DNA from: an uncultured Myxococcales bacterium
GTDB taxonomy: Bacteria; Myxococcota_A; Bradymonadia; UBA7976; UBA1532
DNA length: 64,000 nt
Reading direction: 5' to 3'
Assembly (NCBI GenBank): GCA_903847385.1
Contig: CAINDO010000565.1
Span: 1-64,000 of the forward strand
The notes below the pieces were generated by a model. That model was not told where the DNA came from. It did not search any database and saw only the letters and a list, made by a program, of their open reading frames with translations. Both the position numbers and the translations under genes were made by a program. This document shows positions 37,066-47,270 of this stretch, piece by piece (position 1 is the stretch's first letter; every line of letters starts with the position of its first letter).

Positions 37066-38334
37066 TCAGGGGAGGTCGGCGTCGGGGCCGGGACTGGCCG
37101 CGGGCCAGCAGGGATGGGTGTCCGGGTGGGTCTGCACCCAGGCGGAGATCCGCGCGGCCGCGTCGAGGAGCGGGCGGTCGTCGGGCGGGACGCCGACGTA
37201 GGCCAGGGCGGAGAACACGGTGGGCAGCGACACGATCTTCGCCTCCCCCAGGAACGACTCGCCGCCGCCGCAGGTTCGCGTATTGCCGCTGGAGTCCAGG
37301 CGCCCCTCGGCGTCGATGCGCGCCGCGAGCCAGTGGGCGGCCGTCCGCAGCCTCTGCGTTGTTGCCGCGTCCGGATCGGCGCCGCCCGCGAGGAGGAAGT
37401 TCACGGCCTGCGAGATCCCGACGGCCTGGTAGCTCGTGTCGTGACCACCCCCCTCGATGAAGTACCCGGCCGGGTCGAAGCGGGCGAAGGCGCGCGCGGC
37501 GAAGTCCGCCCCGAGGGACCTCCACGCCGGCGTGGCGCCCAGGACGCCGCACGCCTGAAACGTGACGGCGTCGAAGAGCAGGCGGTTCGGGGCGGCGGCG
37601 TCCGCGCCCCGGAGGAGGTCGGCCTGGGTGGCGAGCCACCCCGTGGCCCGCACGGCGCGGGAAACGACCTCCGCGCGCTCGGCCGGTGGAACCACGGTGT
37701 CCGCGTCGGGGCTGGCCTCGAGCGCCAGCAGGCCCAGGCAGGCGTCGCCCAGGAAGAAGGCGCCCCCGCTCGCCACGTCCGCCGGCGACAGGACCGCCCC
37801 CGGGAACTCGGCCTCGGGCAGGCGCTCGGGCAGGTAGCCGTCCTCCGCGACCTCGGACAGTCACGCTCGGATGGCCGCGAAGGCGAGGGACGCCTCGCGC
37901 GGGCGTTCGGCGGCCAGCGAAATCCGCAGCGCCGAACCCGCGCCGAGCTGGAATCGTGGGGCGTACATGGCGCCCCAGCGCCGATTGCGACCGATCAGCC
38001 CGCCGTTGTCGCTCGGCAGACCGGCGGCGGCGAGGGCCCGGAACTCGGCCGGGAAACGCTGCAGCACCGCCCGGTCGACCGGGGTCGGCGACACGGACGC
38101 GGGCCCGGGCACCGTGGCGAAGTCCTCTTCGCGGCGACCATCGCGCAGGGCGTCGGCGGGCAGGGCGTCGGCGGGCAGGGCGTCGGCCAGCGCGGCGTCG
38201 ACCGCCGCCGACTCACGACCCCCTGCAGCGTCGTCGCACGCCACGAGCGCCGCGACCATGAGGCGCAGGCCAAGGGCGACGCCCCCAGGAATGGGCGAGA
38301 GGAGCCGGAGGCGAGCCGGCGGGAGCGTGGACAT
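37066..38334 (-). pseudogene. Secreted lipoprotein of unknown function, interrupted by an in-frame TGA (37861-37863)
   Basis: 38334-37864 encodes MSTLPPARLR...VAALVACDDAA...FAAIRA; stop TGA; the same frame continues as LSEVAEDGYLPERLPEAEFPGAVLSPADVASGGAFFLGDACLGLLALEASPD... to TGA at 37066, with no ATG near the break. Confidence 0.6.
38146..38188. repeat. 15-bp tandem repeat (CAGGGCGTCGGCGGG), 2.9 copies, encoding ADALP on the minus strand
   Basis: Read directly; lies in the linker of the interrupted lipoprotein gene. Confidence 0.85.
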
Positions 38335-38403
38335 GCCGGTCAATTTAGGCCGTTCGACCGGAGCCGATCAACGCGCCGGCGCCCTGAACCCCTCGGACCG
38401 CCC

Positions 38404-40755
38404 TCAGGCGCGTCGGGCCAGGAACCGCAGCACGTCCACGATGAACACCGGCTTGCCCACGGGGTCGATCGTGACGCCGAGCAGGCCGTCGATGCGCTCG
38501 AGCAGCGGGCCGAGGGGCTTCATCACGGCGTCCTGTTGGCCGACCACGCGGTCGACGGCGAGCACGAACTGGCCCTCCTCGCCGTGGCAGACCACGCCGG
38601 GGAACGCGGCCTCGGGGCGGTCACCCGCCTCGGCCCCGGGCAGGCCCAGCAGGTGTCGCAGCGGGAAGAGGCGCAGGCGCGAGCCCTGGTGATCGACGAG
38701 GGTCATGCCCCGCTCCTCGGTCCGGGCCGCGGGTTCGAACATCTCGGTGTTGAGGACGCGGGCGAGCGGCAGGCCGAACACCTGGTCGTCCGCCTCCACG
38801 AGCAGCAGCTTGCTGATGCCCGGCGTGCGCGGGAGCCGGAGCCGAATGGTGGTGCCGACGCCGGCCTCGCTCTGCATCTCCAGCGTGCCGCCCAGGCCGC
38901 TGACCATCTCGCGCACGGCGTCCAGGCCCACGCCGCGGCCGGCGTTCTCGCCCGGCTCGTCCCGACTGGTCAGCCCGGGCAGGCACATCAGCCGCGCCAG
39001 ATCCCGCTCGGCGAGCTGTTCGGCCCGACCGCGCGTCAGCAGGCCCATCTCCACGGCCCGGTTGGCCAGCTTCTCGCGGTCCACGCCGCCGCCGTCGTCG
39101 GAGACCTCGACCACGATCTCGTCGCGCACGCGGGTGCACATCAGCTGAATCGTCCCGCCCGGCCGCTTGCCCCGCGCCTCCCGAATCTCGGGCAGCTCGA
39201 TGCCGTGTTCCACCGCGTTCGAGAGCAGGTGGGTCAGCGGGGCGTCCAGGCCCTCGATGATGGCGCGGTCCAGGTGCTGATCGTCCCCGCGCGTCACCAG
39301 CACGGCGCGTTTGCCCGAGCGGCGGGCCATGTCGCGCACCGCGCGGGGCAGGCGCACGGTCAGCACGGAGAGGGGCGTCATGCGCACGGAGAGCGCGTCC
39401 TGGTGCAGGGCGCTGAGCACCCGCGAGAGCTCCGAGAGCGCCTCGGTCATCACCGGATCCGGGCTGTTCTGGTTCCGGTTCCACAGGCGCTGCGCGATGA
39501 TCAGCAGGTCGCCCGTGCGGTTGAGCACGGCGTCCAGCCAGTCGGTGCGCACGCGCACGGAGCGGGCGGCCCGCGGCGCGCGCACGATGGCGGCCTCGGC
39601 CACGCCGGGGGACTCGTCCGGCTCGGGGGCCAGCGCCGGATCGCGGCCCAGGGCGGCCAGATCCGGAGCCTCGAAGGGGGGCAGCGTGGGCGTGTGGGTG
39701 GGGGTCGGCAGCGAGAGCACGCCGGACGGCCGCTCCTCGCGGGGGGCCTCGCGGATCGTGTCGCCGAGCAGGTCCTCGAAGTCGAACTCGCTGAAACCGG
39801 CCGGGTGCGGGGTGGCGCTCGGCCGCGAGAAGCCGTTGCGGTCCCCGCTGTCCGACTCGGCGATGGACACCGGCGGCTGCTCGCCGAAGTCCTCGGAGAA
39901 CAACAGCATGGGCTCGTCCGCAACGGGCGGCGACACCTCGGGGGGGAGCGTCGGCGGGTCGACGTGTTCGACCGCGTGCTGGGCCTTCGGCGGGTCCTCG
40001 CGGCGCACGTGGACCTGTCGGAGGTCGGGCACCAGGCTCAGGTAACCCTCGATCTGCGACACGTCCAGGCTGCTCGTCAGCACGATCTGCACGGGGCCGT
40101 CCAGGCGGCCCTGGCGCAGCTCCGAGGGGTCCGGCCGGGCCGCGCGGATGCGACCCAGGTCGCCGAGCTTCTTGTGCAGCAGGAAACCGCGCAGGCCGGG
40201 ATCCGGCACGCCGGGGTCCATCTCGGCGGTGATCACGATGTCGCCGGGCTCCACGGCCAGGCCGGTCGTGGGCGGGGCGGCCGGCGGCGACGAGGGCACC
40301 GGCGAGAGCGTGTCCGGCAGGCGCCGGCCCGAGGTCGGGGGCGGCGGGGCGACCGGCGCCTCCAGGCGGCCCTCCAGCATCTCCTGAATCCGCCGGTGCA
40401 GCGTGGTCGCGGCCACGTCGTTGCGCAGGGGGAGCTGCTCGGCCTCCACGTCCGTCAGCCACTGCCCGATGCGGTCCGCGCCGGCCAGGATCACGTCGAT
40501 GGCGGCGGTGTGCATGGGCACCTGGAGCCGCCGGAAGCGGTCCATCAGGTCTTCCAGGTGGTGGGCCAGCTCGAACACGGGCGTGTAGCCCATGGTGCCG
40601 CTCATGCCCTTGATCGAGTGCACCAGCCGAAAGACCGTGTCGATGGCGCGCCGATCGTTCGGTTTCGTCTCGAGTTCGACCAGGAGCTGGGAGATCTTCT
40701 CCAGGTTCTCCTGCGTCTCGCTCACATAGAGCTGCCGATATTTGGAGAGGTCCAT
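38404..40755 (-). CDS. cheA: Chemotaxis histidine kinase CheA
   Basis: 783 aa; Hpt VHSIKGMSGTMGY; dimerisation/HATPase (DAPLTHLLSNAVEHGIELPEIREARGKRPGGTIQL, GRGVGLDAVREMVSGLGGTLEMQSEAGVGTTIRLRLP) and CheW-like C-terminus. Confidence 0.92.
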   Translation of the reverse strand: MDLSKYRQLYVSETQENLEKISQLLVELETKPNDRRAIDTVFRLVHSIKGMSGTMGYTPVFELAHHLEDLMDRFRRLQVPMHTAAIDVILAGADRIGQWLTDVEAEQLPLRNDVAATTLHRRIQEMLEGRLEAPVAPPPPTSGRRLPDTLSPVPSSPPAAPPTTGLAVEPGDIVITAEMDPGVPDPGLRGFLLHKKLGDLGRIRAARPDPSELRQGRLDGPVQIVLTSSLDVSQIEGYLSLVPDLRQVHVRREDPPKAQHAVEHVDPPTLPPEVSPPVADEPMLLFSEDFGEQPPVSIAESDSGDRNGFSRPSATPHPAGFSEFDFEDLLGDTIREAPREERPSGVLSLPTPTHTPTLPPFEAPDLAALGRDPALAPEPDESPGVAEAAIVRAPRAARSVRVRTDWLDAVLNRTGDLLIIAQRLWNRNQNSPDPVMTEALSELSRVLSALHQDALSVRMTPLSVLTVRLPRAVRDMARRSGKRAVLVTRGDDQHLDRAIIEGLDAPLTHLLSNAVEHGIELPEIREARGKRPGGTIQLMCTRVRDEIVVEVSDDGGGVDREKLANRAVEMGLLTRGRAEQLAERDLARLMCLPGLTSRDEPGENAGRGVGLDAVREMVSGLGGTLEMQSEAGVGTTIRLRLPRTPGISKLLLVEADDQVFGLPLARVLNTEMFEPAARTEERGMTLVDHQGSRLRLFPLRHLLGLPGAEAGDRPEAAFPGVVCHGEEGQFVLAVDRVVGQQDAVMKPLGPLLERIDGLLGVTIDPVGKPVFIVDVLRFLARRA

Positions 40756-41213
40756 CAAAAGGCCTCTTCGATGGCGTCGATGACCCGCTGCAGGTCCAGA
40801 TGCTGAAACGACAGCTCCGGCGTGCTCAGGGCCTCGGTGATCCAGCTCGCCTGGGCCAGGAACTGCTTGATCTGACCCACCTGGACGGCGTCGCGCGCCT
40901 CGACGATGGCCACCTCGCACACACACAGCGCCAGGTTCAGGTCCGCCCGGTCGATGATCACGGCGACGGCGGGCGGCGCCGGGTCGCTGAGCTCCAGGAA
41001 CCGCCCCAGGTCCACGAGCGTGAGCAGGCGGCCCTGGTGGTTCATCACGCCGCAGACCCAGCGCGGGGCCCAGGGCACCCGCGCCACGGCGGTCATGGGG
41101 AGCACCTCGGTGACCTGCGACACGTCGAAGCCGCAGCGCACGGGGTCCTCGGCGGGGGTGGCGCCGCGGCGGTCCGTGGGCCCGAAGGCGGTGACGAGGA
41201 AGCGTTCGCGCAC
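40755..41213 (-). CDS. CheW-like scaffold protein
   Basis: 152 aa; CGFDVSQVTEVLPMTAVARVPWAPRWVCGVMNHQGRLLTLVDLGRFL; overlaps cheA by 1 nt. Confidence 0.85.
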   Translation of the reverse strand: MRERFLVTAFGPTDRRGATPAEDPVRCGFDVSQVTEVLPMTAVARVPWAPRWVCGVMNHQGRLLTLVDLGRFLELSDPAPPAVAVIIDRADLNLALCVCEVAIVEARDAVQVGQIKQFLAQASWITEALSTPELSFQHLDLQRVIDAIEEAF

Positions 41214-41224
41214 GGCAGCGTCGC

Positions 41225-42535
41225 TCAGAGCCGGAACCGGCGCGTGACCTGCGCCAGCTCGCCCGCCAGCACCGCCAACTGACGCGAAGACGACTCCAGC
41301 GCCTGCCCGCGCCGCCGCTGCTCGCCGAACGAGGACTCGACGGAGCGGGTGGACTCTGCGTTGTGGTCGGCGACCCGGCGCACCTCGCCGGCGGCCTGCA
41401 CGACCTCCTCGGCGAGCTTCAGCTGTCCCACGGCCAGGGTGCTCAGGTCGGCCACCCGGGCGGCCTCGCGGCGCGTGACTTCGACGATCGTATCCAGGGC
41501 GTGCGAGATCTCGTCCATGTCGCGGCGGCCGTCGCCCAGGTCGCGGGTCGACTCGCGCATGATGTCCACCACGCTGCGGGTGTGTTCATCGATGCCCTGC
41601 ACGATGAGCCGGATCTGGGCGGCGCTGCGGGCGCTGGAGTCGGCCAGGCGCCGGATCTCCTCGGCCACCACGGCGAAGCCGCGGCCGGCATCCCCGGCGC
41701 GGGCCGCCTCGATGCTGGCGTTCACGCTGAGCAGGTGGGTCTGCTGGGCGATGCGGGTGATGGCCTCGACGATGTCGTGGATCTCGCCGGCGCTCTCCGA
41801 GAGTTTGAACACGGCGCCGCCGCTGGCCTCGACGCGCTCGAAGGCGCTGCGCACGCGGCCGAGGGCGTGGCGGGTGGACTCGTTGCCCTGGGCGGCCGCG
41901 GTGCTCGTCTCCTGGGTGGAGCGGGCCGTCTCCGTGGCGATGTCCGCCGAGCGCCGCAGGTCGCGTACCATGCGGGTCAGCGCGTCGCTCTGCTCCTCGA
42001 CCTTGCCCGACTGCAGGTCCGCGCGGCGGGCGATGCCGCCCACCTGCTGCACCACGACCTCGTTCTGGGCGCTCAGGTGGCCGGCCGTCTCGACCAGCTC
42101 GCTCGACGAGCGCGCCAGCTTCTCCGAGGCCGACTGCAGGTGCTCCACGAGCACGCGCAGGTTGTCGACCATGATGCCCGTGGACTCGGCCATCACGTCG
42201 ATCTCGTCCGGGAACAGCGCCGGCCCGGGCATGGGCAGCCGCTCGCTCAGGTCGCCCGTGCCGATGGCCCGCGCCGTGACCGAGAGTGCCCGCAGGTTGC
42301 GCGTCAGCCGGTGCGAGATGAGCCAGGCCATGACCATCGCGGGCAGGAACACGGCGATGGAGAGGGCGGTGCGGCTCTCGAACGCGAGCGGCCCGCTGTC
42401 CGCCTGCTCCATGTAGAGGACGAGGGCGATCGTGCCGACCACGGTGGCCAGGTGACCCAGGAAAATCTTGGTGGCCAGCGTGAGGCGAACCTCGGACGTG
42501 GGGCGGATTCGGTCCTCGGGGGGGCGCGTAGGCAT
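41225..42535 (-). CDS. Methyl-accepting chemotaxis protein with minimal periplasmic loop
   Basis: 436 aa; two TM helices separated by about 18 residues, HAMP-like segment, MCP hairpin [50 protein letters not shown]. Confidence 0.9.
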   Translation of the reverse strand: MPTRPPEDRIRPTSEVRLTLATKIFLGHLATVVGTIALVLYMEQADSGPLAFESRTALSIAVFLPAMVMAWLISHRLTRNLRALSVTARAIGTGDLSERLPMPGPALFPDEIDVMAESTGIMVDNLRVLVEHLQSASEKLARSSSELVETAGHLSAQNEVVVQQVGGIARRADLQSGKVEEQSDALTRMVRDLRRSADIATETARSTQETSTAAAQGNESTRHALGRVRSAFERVEASGGAVFKLSESAGEIHDIVEAITRIAQQTHLLSVNASIEAARAGDAGRGFAVVAEEIRRLADSSARSAAQIRLIVQGIDEHTRSVVDIMRESTRDLGDGRRDMDEISHALDTIVEVTRREAARVADLSTLAVGQLKLAEEVVQAAGEVRRVADHNAESTRSVESSFGEQRRRGQALESSSRQLAVLAGELAQVTRRFRL

Positions 42536-42561
42536 GGCTCGGGCATGGTAATCCGAAACTG

Positions 42562-42590
42562 TTGACAGGCCCAGTAAAGTGGCTTAGGAC
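42562..42590 (+). promoter_or_regulatory. Putative sigma-70-type promoter upstream of rho
   Basis: Exact TTGACA, 17-bp spacer, TAGGAC; about 100 bp upstream of rho ATG. Confidence 0.4.
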
Positions 42591-42689
42591 CGCGAGACCC
42601 TTCAGACCGCCTGCAACCGCGCCGAACATCGGCCGCGGTCATCAGGTCCCTCCGGGCCCCTCCCCGTCGTCAAGCTCAGGAAAAGCCGA

Positions 42690-43937
42690 ATGAATCTGAA
42701 AGAGCTCAAGCAGTTGAAGATCGCCGATCTCGCGGCGATGGCTCGGGACATGAACGTCGAGAACTCGGCCGGCCTGCGCAAGCAGGAGCTGATCTTCGCG
42801 ATGCTCAACGCCCAGGCGGCGAAGAACGAGCCCATCTTCGGCGAGGGCGTGCTCGAAATACTGCCCGACGGCTTCGGTTTCCTCCGGGCCCCCGACTACA
42901 ACTACATGCCCGGGCCGGACGACATCTATGTGTCTCCGAGCCAGATCCGCCGCTTCGGCCTGCGCACGGGCGACACGATCACCGGTCAGATCCGGCCCCC
43001 CAAGGAGTCGGAGCGCTACTTCGCGCTGCTCAAGGTCGAGACGATCAACTTCGAGGAGCCCGAGGCCGCGAAGAACAAGATCCTCTTCGACAACCTGACG
43101 CCGCTCTACCCGGACCGGAAGCTCAACCTCGAGTACCACCCGAAGAACTACAGCACGCGCATCGTGGATCTGCTCTGCCCCATCGGCATGGGCCAGCGCG
43201 CGCTCATCGTCTCGCCGCCCCGCGCCGGCAAGACGGTGCTGATGCAGAACATCGCCAACGCGATCGTGCACAACCACCCGGACGTCTACCTGATCGTGCT
43301 GCTCATCGACGAGCGCCCGGAAGAGGTCACGGACATGGAGCGCTCGGTGCAGGGCGAGGTGGTCAGCTCCACCTTCGACGAGCCCGCCCAGCGCCACGTG
43401 CAGGTCGCCGAGATGGTCATCGAGAAGGCCAAGCGCCTCGTCGAGCACAAGCGCGACGTGGTCATCCTCCTCGACTCGATCACCCGCCTCGCCCGCGCCT
43501 ACAACACGGTCGTGCCCCCCTCGGGCAAGATCCTGAGCGGCGGTGTCGACTCGAACGCGCTGCACAAGCCCAAGCGGTTCTTCGGCGCCGCCCGCAACAT
43601 CGAAGAGGGTGGCTCGCTCACGATCATCGCCACGGCGCTGATCGACACCGGCAGCCGCATGGACGAGGTCATCTTCGAGGAGTTCAAGGGCACCGGCAAC
43701 GCCGAGCTCCACCTCGACCGCAAGCTCATGGAGAAGCGCATCTTCCCCTGCCTGGACATCAACAAGTCCGGCACCCGCAAGGAGGAGATGCTCATGCCCG
43801 CCAGCACGCTCAACCGCGTGTGGATCCTTCGCCAGCTGCTGCACCCCCTCAACGTGGTCGACTCCATCGAGTTCATGCTCGACAAGATCGCCAAGACGGG
43901 GTCCAACGCAGAATTCCTGGACAGCATGGGCGGTTGA
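42690..43937 (+). CDS. rho: Transcription termination factor Rho
   Basis: 415 aa; [18 protein letters not shown]...[14 protein letters not shown]...[29 protein letters not shown]...[17 protein letters not shown]. Confidence 0.98.
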   Translation: MNLKELKQLKIADLAAMARDMNVENSAGLRKQELIFAMLNAQAAKNEPIFGEGVLEILPDGFGFLRAPDYNYMPGPDDIYVSPSQIRRFGLRTGDTITGQIRPPKESERYFALLKVETINFEEPEAAKNKILFDNLTPLYPDRKLNLEYHPKNYSTRIVDLLCPIGMGQRALIVSPPRAGKTVLMQNIANAIVHNHPDVYLIVLLIDERPEEVTDMERSVQGEVVSSTFDEPAQRHVQVAEMVIEKAKRLVEHKRDVVILLDSITRLARAYNTVVPPSGKILSGGVDSNALHKPKRFFGAARNIEEGGSLTIIATALIDTGSRMDEVIFEEFKGTGNAELHLDRKLMEKRIFPCLDINKSGTRKEEMLMPASTLNRVWILRQLLHPLNVVDSIEFMLDKIAKTGSNAEFLDSMGG

Positions 43938-43951
43938 CGCTAATTTGCTGC

Positions 43952-43969
43952 GCCCGTTTTCCAACGGGC
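43952..43969 (+). promoter_or_regulatory. Hairpin between rho and rpmE (attenuator, leader or terminator-like without U-tract)
   Basis: GCCCGTT-TTCC-AACGGGC perfect 7-bp stem; further stems CCCGGC-CCTGC-GCCGGG (43982-43998) and CCGC...GCGG (44013-44027) before rpmE. Confidence 0.4.
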
Positions 43970-44048
43970 TGACATGACCGTCCCGGCCCTGCGCCGGGCA
44001 TACGCGCGGCAGCCGCTGAATTTGCGGTATGTGCGTCGGAGGTTCGAC

Positions 44049-44246
44049 ATGAAAGACGGCATCCACCCCAACTACCGCGAAGCCACGATCACCTGCGCCT
44101 GCGGGTCCGCCATCCCGACCAAGTCGGTGAACGGCTCCTACAGCGTGGAAATCTGCTCGCAGTGCCACCCGTTCTTCACCGGCAAGAACAAGCTGATGGA
44201 CACGGCCGGCCGCGTCGAGCGCTTCAACAAGAAGTACGGCCGCTGA
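44049..44246 (+). CDS. rpmE: 50S ribosomal protein L31 (zinc-binding type)
   Basis: [65 protein letters not shown]. Confidence 0.97.
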   Translation: MKDGIHPNYREATITCACGSAIPTKSVNGSYSVEICSQCHPFFTGKNKLMDTAGRVERFNKKYGR

Positions 44247-44296
44247 ACGCGGTCGACTCCCGCACCCGGCGCGCCGCGCGCCGACGGGTCTGACCC

Positions 44297-45370
44297 ATGC
44301 ACGACCGTCTGGAAGACATCGCGCGCCGCTTCGACGAGATGGCCGCGCGGATGGGCGACCCGGCGGTCTACGCCCAGCCCGGCGAGTTCCAGAAACTCGC
44401 CAAGGAAGTCGGGCAGCTCGAGCCGCTGGTGAAGGCCTTCCGAGCCCTTCAGCAGTGTGATCAGGGCATCGCGGACGCCCGCGAGATGGCGGACGCCGAG
44501 CGCGATCCGGAGCTGCGCGAGCTGGCCCGGGCCGAGGTCGACGCCCTCACGGCGCAGCGCGTGGAGCTGGCCGAGCGGCTGAAGATCCTGCTGTTGCCCA
44601 AGGATCCCAACGACGACAAGAACGTCCTGCTGGAGATCCGGGCCGGCACCGGCGGCGAGGAGGCCTCGCTGTTTGCGGCGGACCTTTTCCGCATGTACGG
44701 CCGCTATGCCGAGCGCAAGGGCTGGCGGCTCGAGGTGATGGACGCCTCGGAGTCCGAGAGCCGCGGCTTCAAAGAGGTCATCGCGCTGGTGAGCGGGCAG
44801 AGCGTGTTCAGCACGCTGAAGTTCGAGGGCGGCGTGCACCGCGTGCAGCGTGTGCCCGAGACGGAGAGCCAGGGGCGGATCCACACCTCGGCCTGCACCG
44901 TGGCCATCATGCCCGAGGCCGAGGACGTCGAGCTCGACATCCCGGACAAGGACCTGCGCATCGACGTGTATCGTTCGAGCGGCAACGGCGGGCAGAGCGT
45001 GAACACCACGGACAGCGCCGTGCGCATCACCCACCTGCCCACGAACACCGTGGTCTGTTGCCAGGACGAGAAGAGCCAGCACAAGAACAAGGCCAAGGCC
45101 ATGAAGGTGCTGCGCTCGCGGCTGCTGGACGCCATGCAGGCCGCGCAGCACGCCGAGCGGGCGGACGCGCGGCGGGTCATGGTCGGCAGCGGCGACCGCT
45201 CCGAGCGCATCCGCACGTACAACTTCCCGCAGAACCGGGTCACGGACCACCGCATCGGCCTGACGCTCTACGCGCTCGACCAGTTCGTGGCCGGGGACAT
45301 CGACCCCATCCTGGATCCGCTGCGGGCCGCGCACCAGGCCGAGCTGCTGCAAGCGCAGCAGGGCGAGTGA
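44297..45370 (+). CDS. prfA: Peptide chain release factor 1
   Basis: 357 aa; [52 protein letters not shown] (GGQ motif). Confidence 0.95.
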   Translation: MHDRLEDIARRFDEMAARMGDPAVYAQPGEFQKLAKEVGQLEPLVKAFRALQQCDQGIADAREMADAERDPELRELARAEVDALTAQRVELAERLKILLLPKDPNDDKNVLLEIRAGTGGEEASLFAADLFRMYGRYAERKGWRLEVMDASESESRGFKEVIALVSGQSVFSTLKFEGGVHRVQRVPETESQGRIHTSACTVAIMPEAEDVELDIPDKDLRIDVYRSSGNGGQSVNTTDSAVRITHLPTNTVVCCQDEKSQHKNKAKAMKVLRSRLLDAMQAAQHAERADARRVMVGSGDRSERIRTYNFPQNRVTDHRIGLTLYALDQFVAGDIDPILDPLRAAHQAELLQAQQGE

Positions 45371-46233
45371 TGCGCCGCGCGGCGCTGCTGCTCTTGCTGT
45401 GTTGGGCGCCCCTCGCGTGTGAGGAGGCCGCCCCCGTGCTGCCCACCCCCGGCGCGCCCCCCGCGGCTCCGGATCGGATGCCGCAGCTCGAGGCCCTCTG
45501 GCGCGAGAGCGTGCAGCACCGCAGCGCCCACCGGGCCATGGCGGACAACGCCGCCAGCCTGGCCCACGACGTGGAGCGCAGCGCGCGCATGCTGGACACG
45601 GTCGAGGCGTTCCGGCGCGTGCCCGTGGTGGCCGCCGCGGACGCCGAGAAAGACGCCGCCGCCGTTCAGGCCGCGGTGCTGGCCTACGCGAAGCGCCTCG
45701 GCCTGAAGGTCGAGGTCGAGGTCCGCGTGGCGCCCGCGACAGCCGCCCCCCCCGCCGAGGTCGACGCCGCCGAGGGCCTGCGCTACGAGATCCCGCAGGT
45801 GCTCGGCACGCACGGCGTCGAGGTCCGGTTCGGTCAGGGGCTGGAATCCGGCCCCAAGTTCGTCGGCGACCTCAACGCCCTCGGGCGTCTGTTCGAGCCC
45901 ACGGGCGCGCGCATCGGCAAGGATGGCGAGGGCGTGCTCCGCGGGCAGGTCTACTTCTTCCGGGACCTGCAGCCCGTGAAGTTCGTACGCAAGCCGCCCG
46001 CCTTCGCGGCGAAGCTGTCTGAATTCACCGCCCCGACACCCGCCGAGTCGGCCCGGCTGAGCCAGATCCAGGACAACCTCGCCCAGGTCGAGGCCGTCTC
46101 GGCCCAGATCGAGCAGGCCTTCGCCCACCAGGCGGTGATGAAGATCTCCACGGCCCGCTTCCGCGCCTACGGCGAGGCCATCGAGCGCTACAACAAGGCC
46201 ACCTGGGCCACCGCGCTCGCCCGCGGCCTCTGA
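45370..46233 (+). CDS. Lipoprotein of unknown function (coiled-coil/PilO-like features)
   Basis: 287 aa; lipobox APLAC; ATG overlaps prfA stop (GTGATGC). Confidence 0.65.
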   Translation: MRRAALLLLLCWAPLACEEAAPVLPTPGAPPAAPDRMPQLEALWRESVQHRSAHRAMADNAASLAHDVERSARMLDTVEAFRRVPVVAAADAEKDAAAVQAAVLAYAKRLGLKVEVEVRVAPATAAPPAEVDAAEGLRYEIPQVLGTHGVEVRFGQGLESGPKFVGDLNALGRLFEPTGARIGKDGEGVLRGQVYFFRDLQPVKFVRKPPAFAAKLSEFTAPTPAESARLSQIQDNLAQVEAVSAQIEQAFAHQAVMKISTARFRAYGEAIERYNKATWATALARGL

Positions 46234-46244
46234 GCGGGCCGGCC

Positions 46245-47270
46245 ATGCGCTCCCACCCGAGCCCCTGGTACCGCGACGGGCGGTTCCGCAACCTGGACGG
46301 CCTGGACGTGCCCGGAGACATGGGCCCCGGCGCCGTGCTGAAGTGGAAGCTGAGCCGCCGCGCCCCGGCCGAGGATCCGCTGGCCCGCGACGTGCCGGCC
46401 CTGCCGATCACGCCGGATGCGGCTGCGCTCGCCGCACCGCCGCCATTCCAGATCACCTGGCTCGGCCACGCCACGCTGCTCTGGCAGGTCGACGGCGTGA
46501 ACCTGGTCACGGACCCGACCTTCGGGCGCATCGGGCACGGCACCACGCCGCGTCTGGCCCCCCCGCCGCTCGCGCCGGACGCGCTGCCGCCCCTGGACGC
46601 GCTGCTGGTCACCCACGATCACTACGATCACTGCGACCTGCCCTCGCTCCGCGCGCTGCGCGGCCGCAACCCGCAGGCGCCGCTCATCGTGCCCGAGGGC
46701 CTCGGTCCCTGGGGGCGGCGCAACGTGGGCGGGCCGGTGGTCGAGCTGCCCTGGTACGAGGCGCTCGCCGTGGGTCCCGTGCGCGTGACCGCGCTGCCGG
46801 CCCAGCACTGGTCCATCCGCGGCCCGCTCGACCGCCACCAGAGCCACTGGGTCGGTTACCACGTGGCCGGGCCGTCGGGGTCGACGCTCTTCTCCGGCGA
46901 TACGGGCTTCGGGCCGCACTTCGCGCACATCGCCGAGCGGCTGCCCCCGGTGGACGTCGCCTGCCTGCCCGTGGGCGCCTACGCGCCGCGCTGGTTCATG
47001 CAGCGGCAGCACATGGGCCCGCAGGAGGCCGTCGACGCGGCGCGGATCCTGGGCGCGCGCGTGCTGCTGCCGGTGCACTGGGGCACCTACCGCCTCACGG
47101 ACGAGCCGCTGGACGAGCCGCCCCGCCTGACGCTGGCCGCGGCGGCCGAGGTCGGGCTCGATGTGTGCCCGCTGCACCCCGGGGGGCGCTACACGCGGGC
47201 CGGGCGCCACGGTCTGTGGCAGCCGCCGGACGGCGTTACCGCCAGGCCAGATCCAGCGTCCAACCGTTGA
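46245..47270 (+). CDS. MBL-fold metal-dependent hydrolase (NAPE-PLD/UlaG-like)
   Basis: 341 aa; WLGHATLLWQVDGVNLVTDPTF, THDHYDHCD, SGDTGFGPHF, VHWGTYRL. Confidence 0.9.
   Translation: MRSHPSPWYRDGRFRNLDGLDVPGDMGPGAVLKWKLSRRAPAEDPLARDVPALPITPDAAALAAPPPFQITWLGHATLLWQVDGVNLVTDPTFGRIGHGTTPRLAPPPLAPDALPPLDALLVTHDHYDHCDLPSLRALRGRNPQAPLIVPEGLGPWGRRNVGGPVVELPWYEALAVGPVRVTALPAQHWSIRGPLDRHQSHWVGYHVAGPSGSTLFSGDTGFGPHFAHIAERLPPVDVACLPVGAYAPRWFMQRQHMGPQEAVDAARILGARVLLPVHWGTYRLTDEPLDEPPRLTLAAAAEVGLDVCPLHPGGRYTRAGRHGLWQPPDGVTARPDPASNR

Noticed and set aside
37858-37900. Selenocysteine (UGA) insertion in the interrupted gene
   Set aside because: No clear bacterial SECIS-like stem-loop directly 3' of the TGA and no redox motif around it; kept only as an alternative to be excluded.
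36844-40806. 1320-aa plus-strand ORF across 36844-40806
   Set aside because: Runs antisense through the interrupted lipoprotein and cheA; composition indicates a shadow ORF.
43951-44048. tRNA or intrinsic terminator after rho
   Set aside because: No cloverleaf or TPsiC-arm signature, and the hairpin lacks a U-tract.
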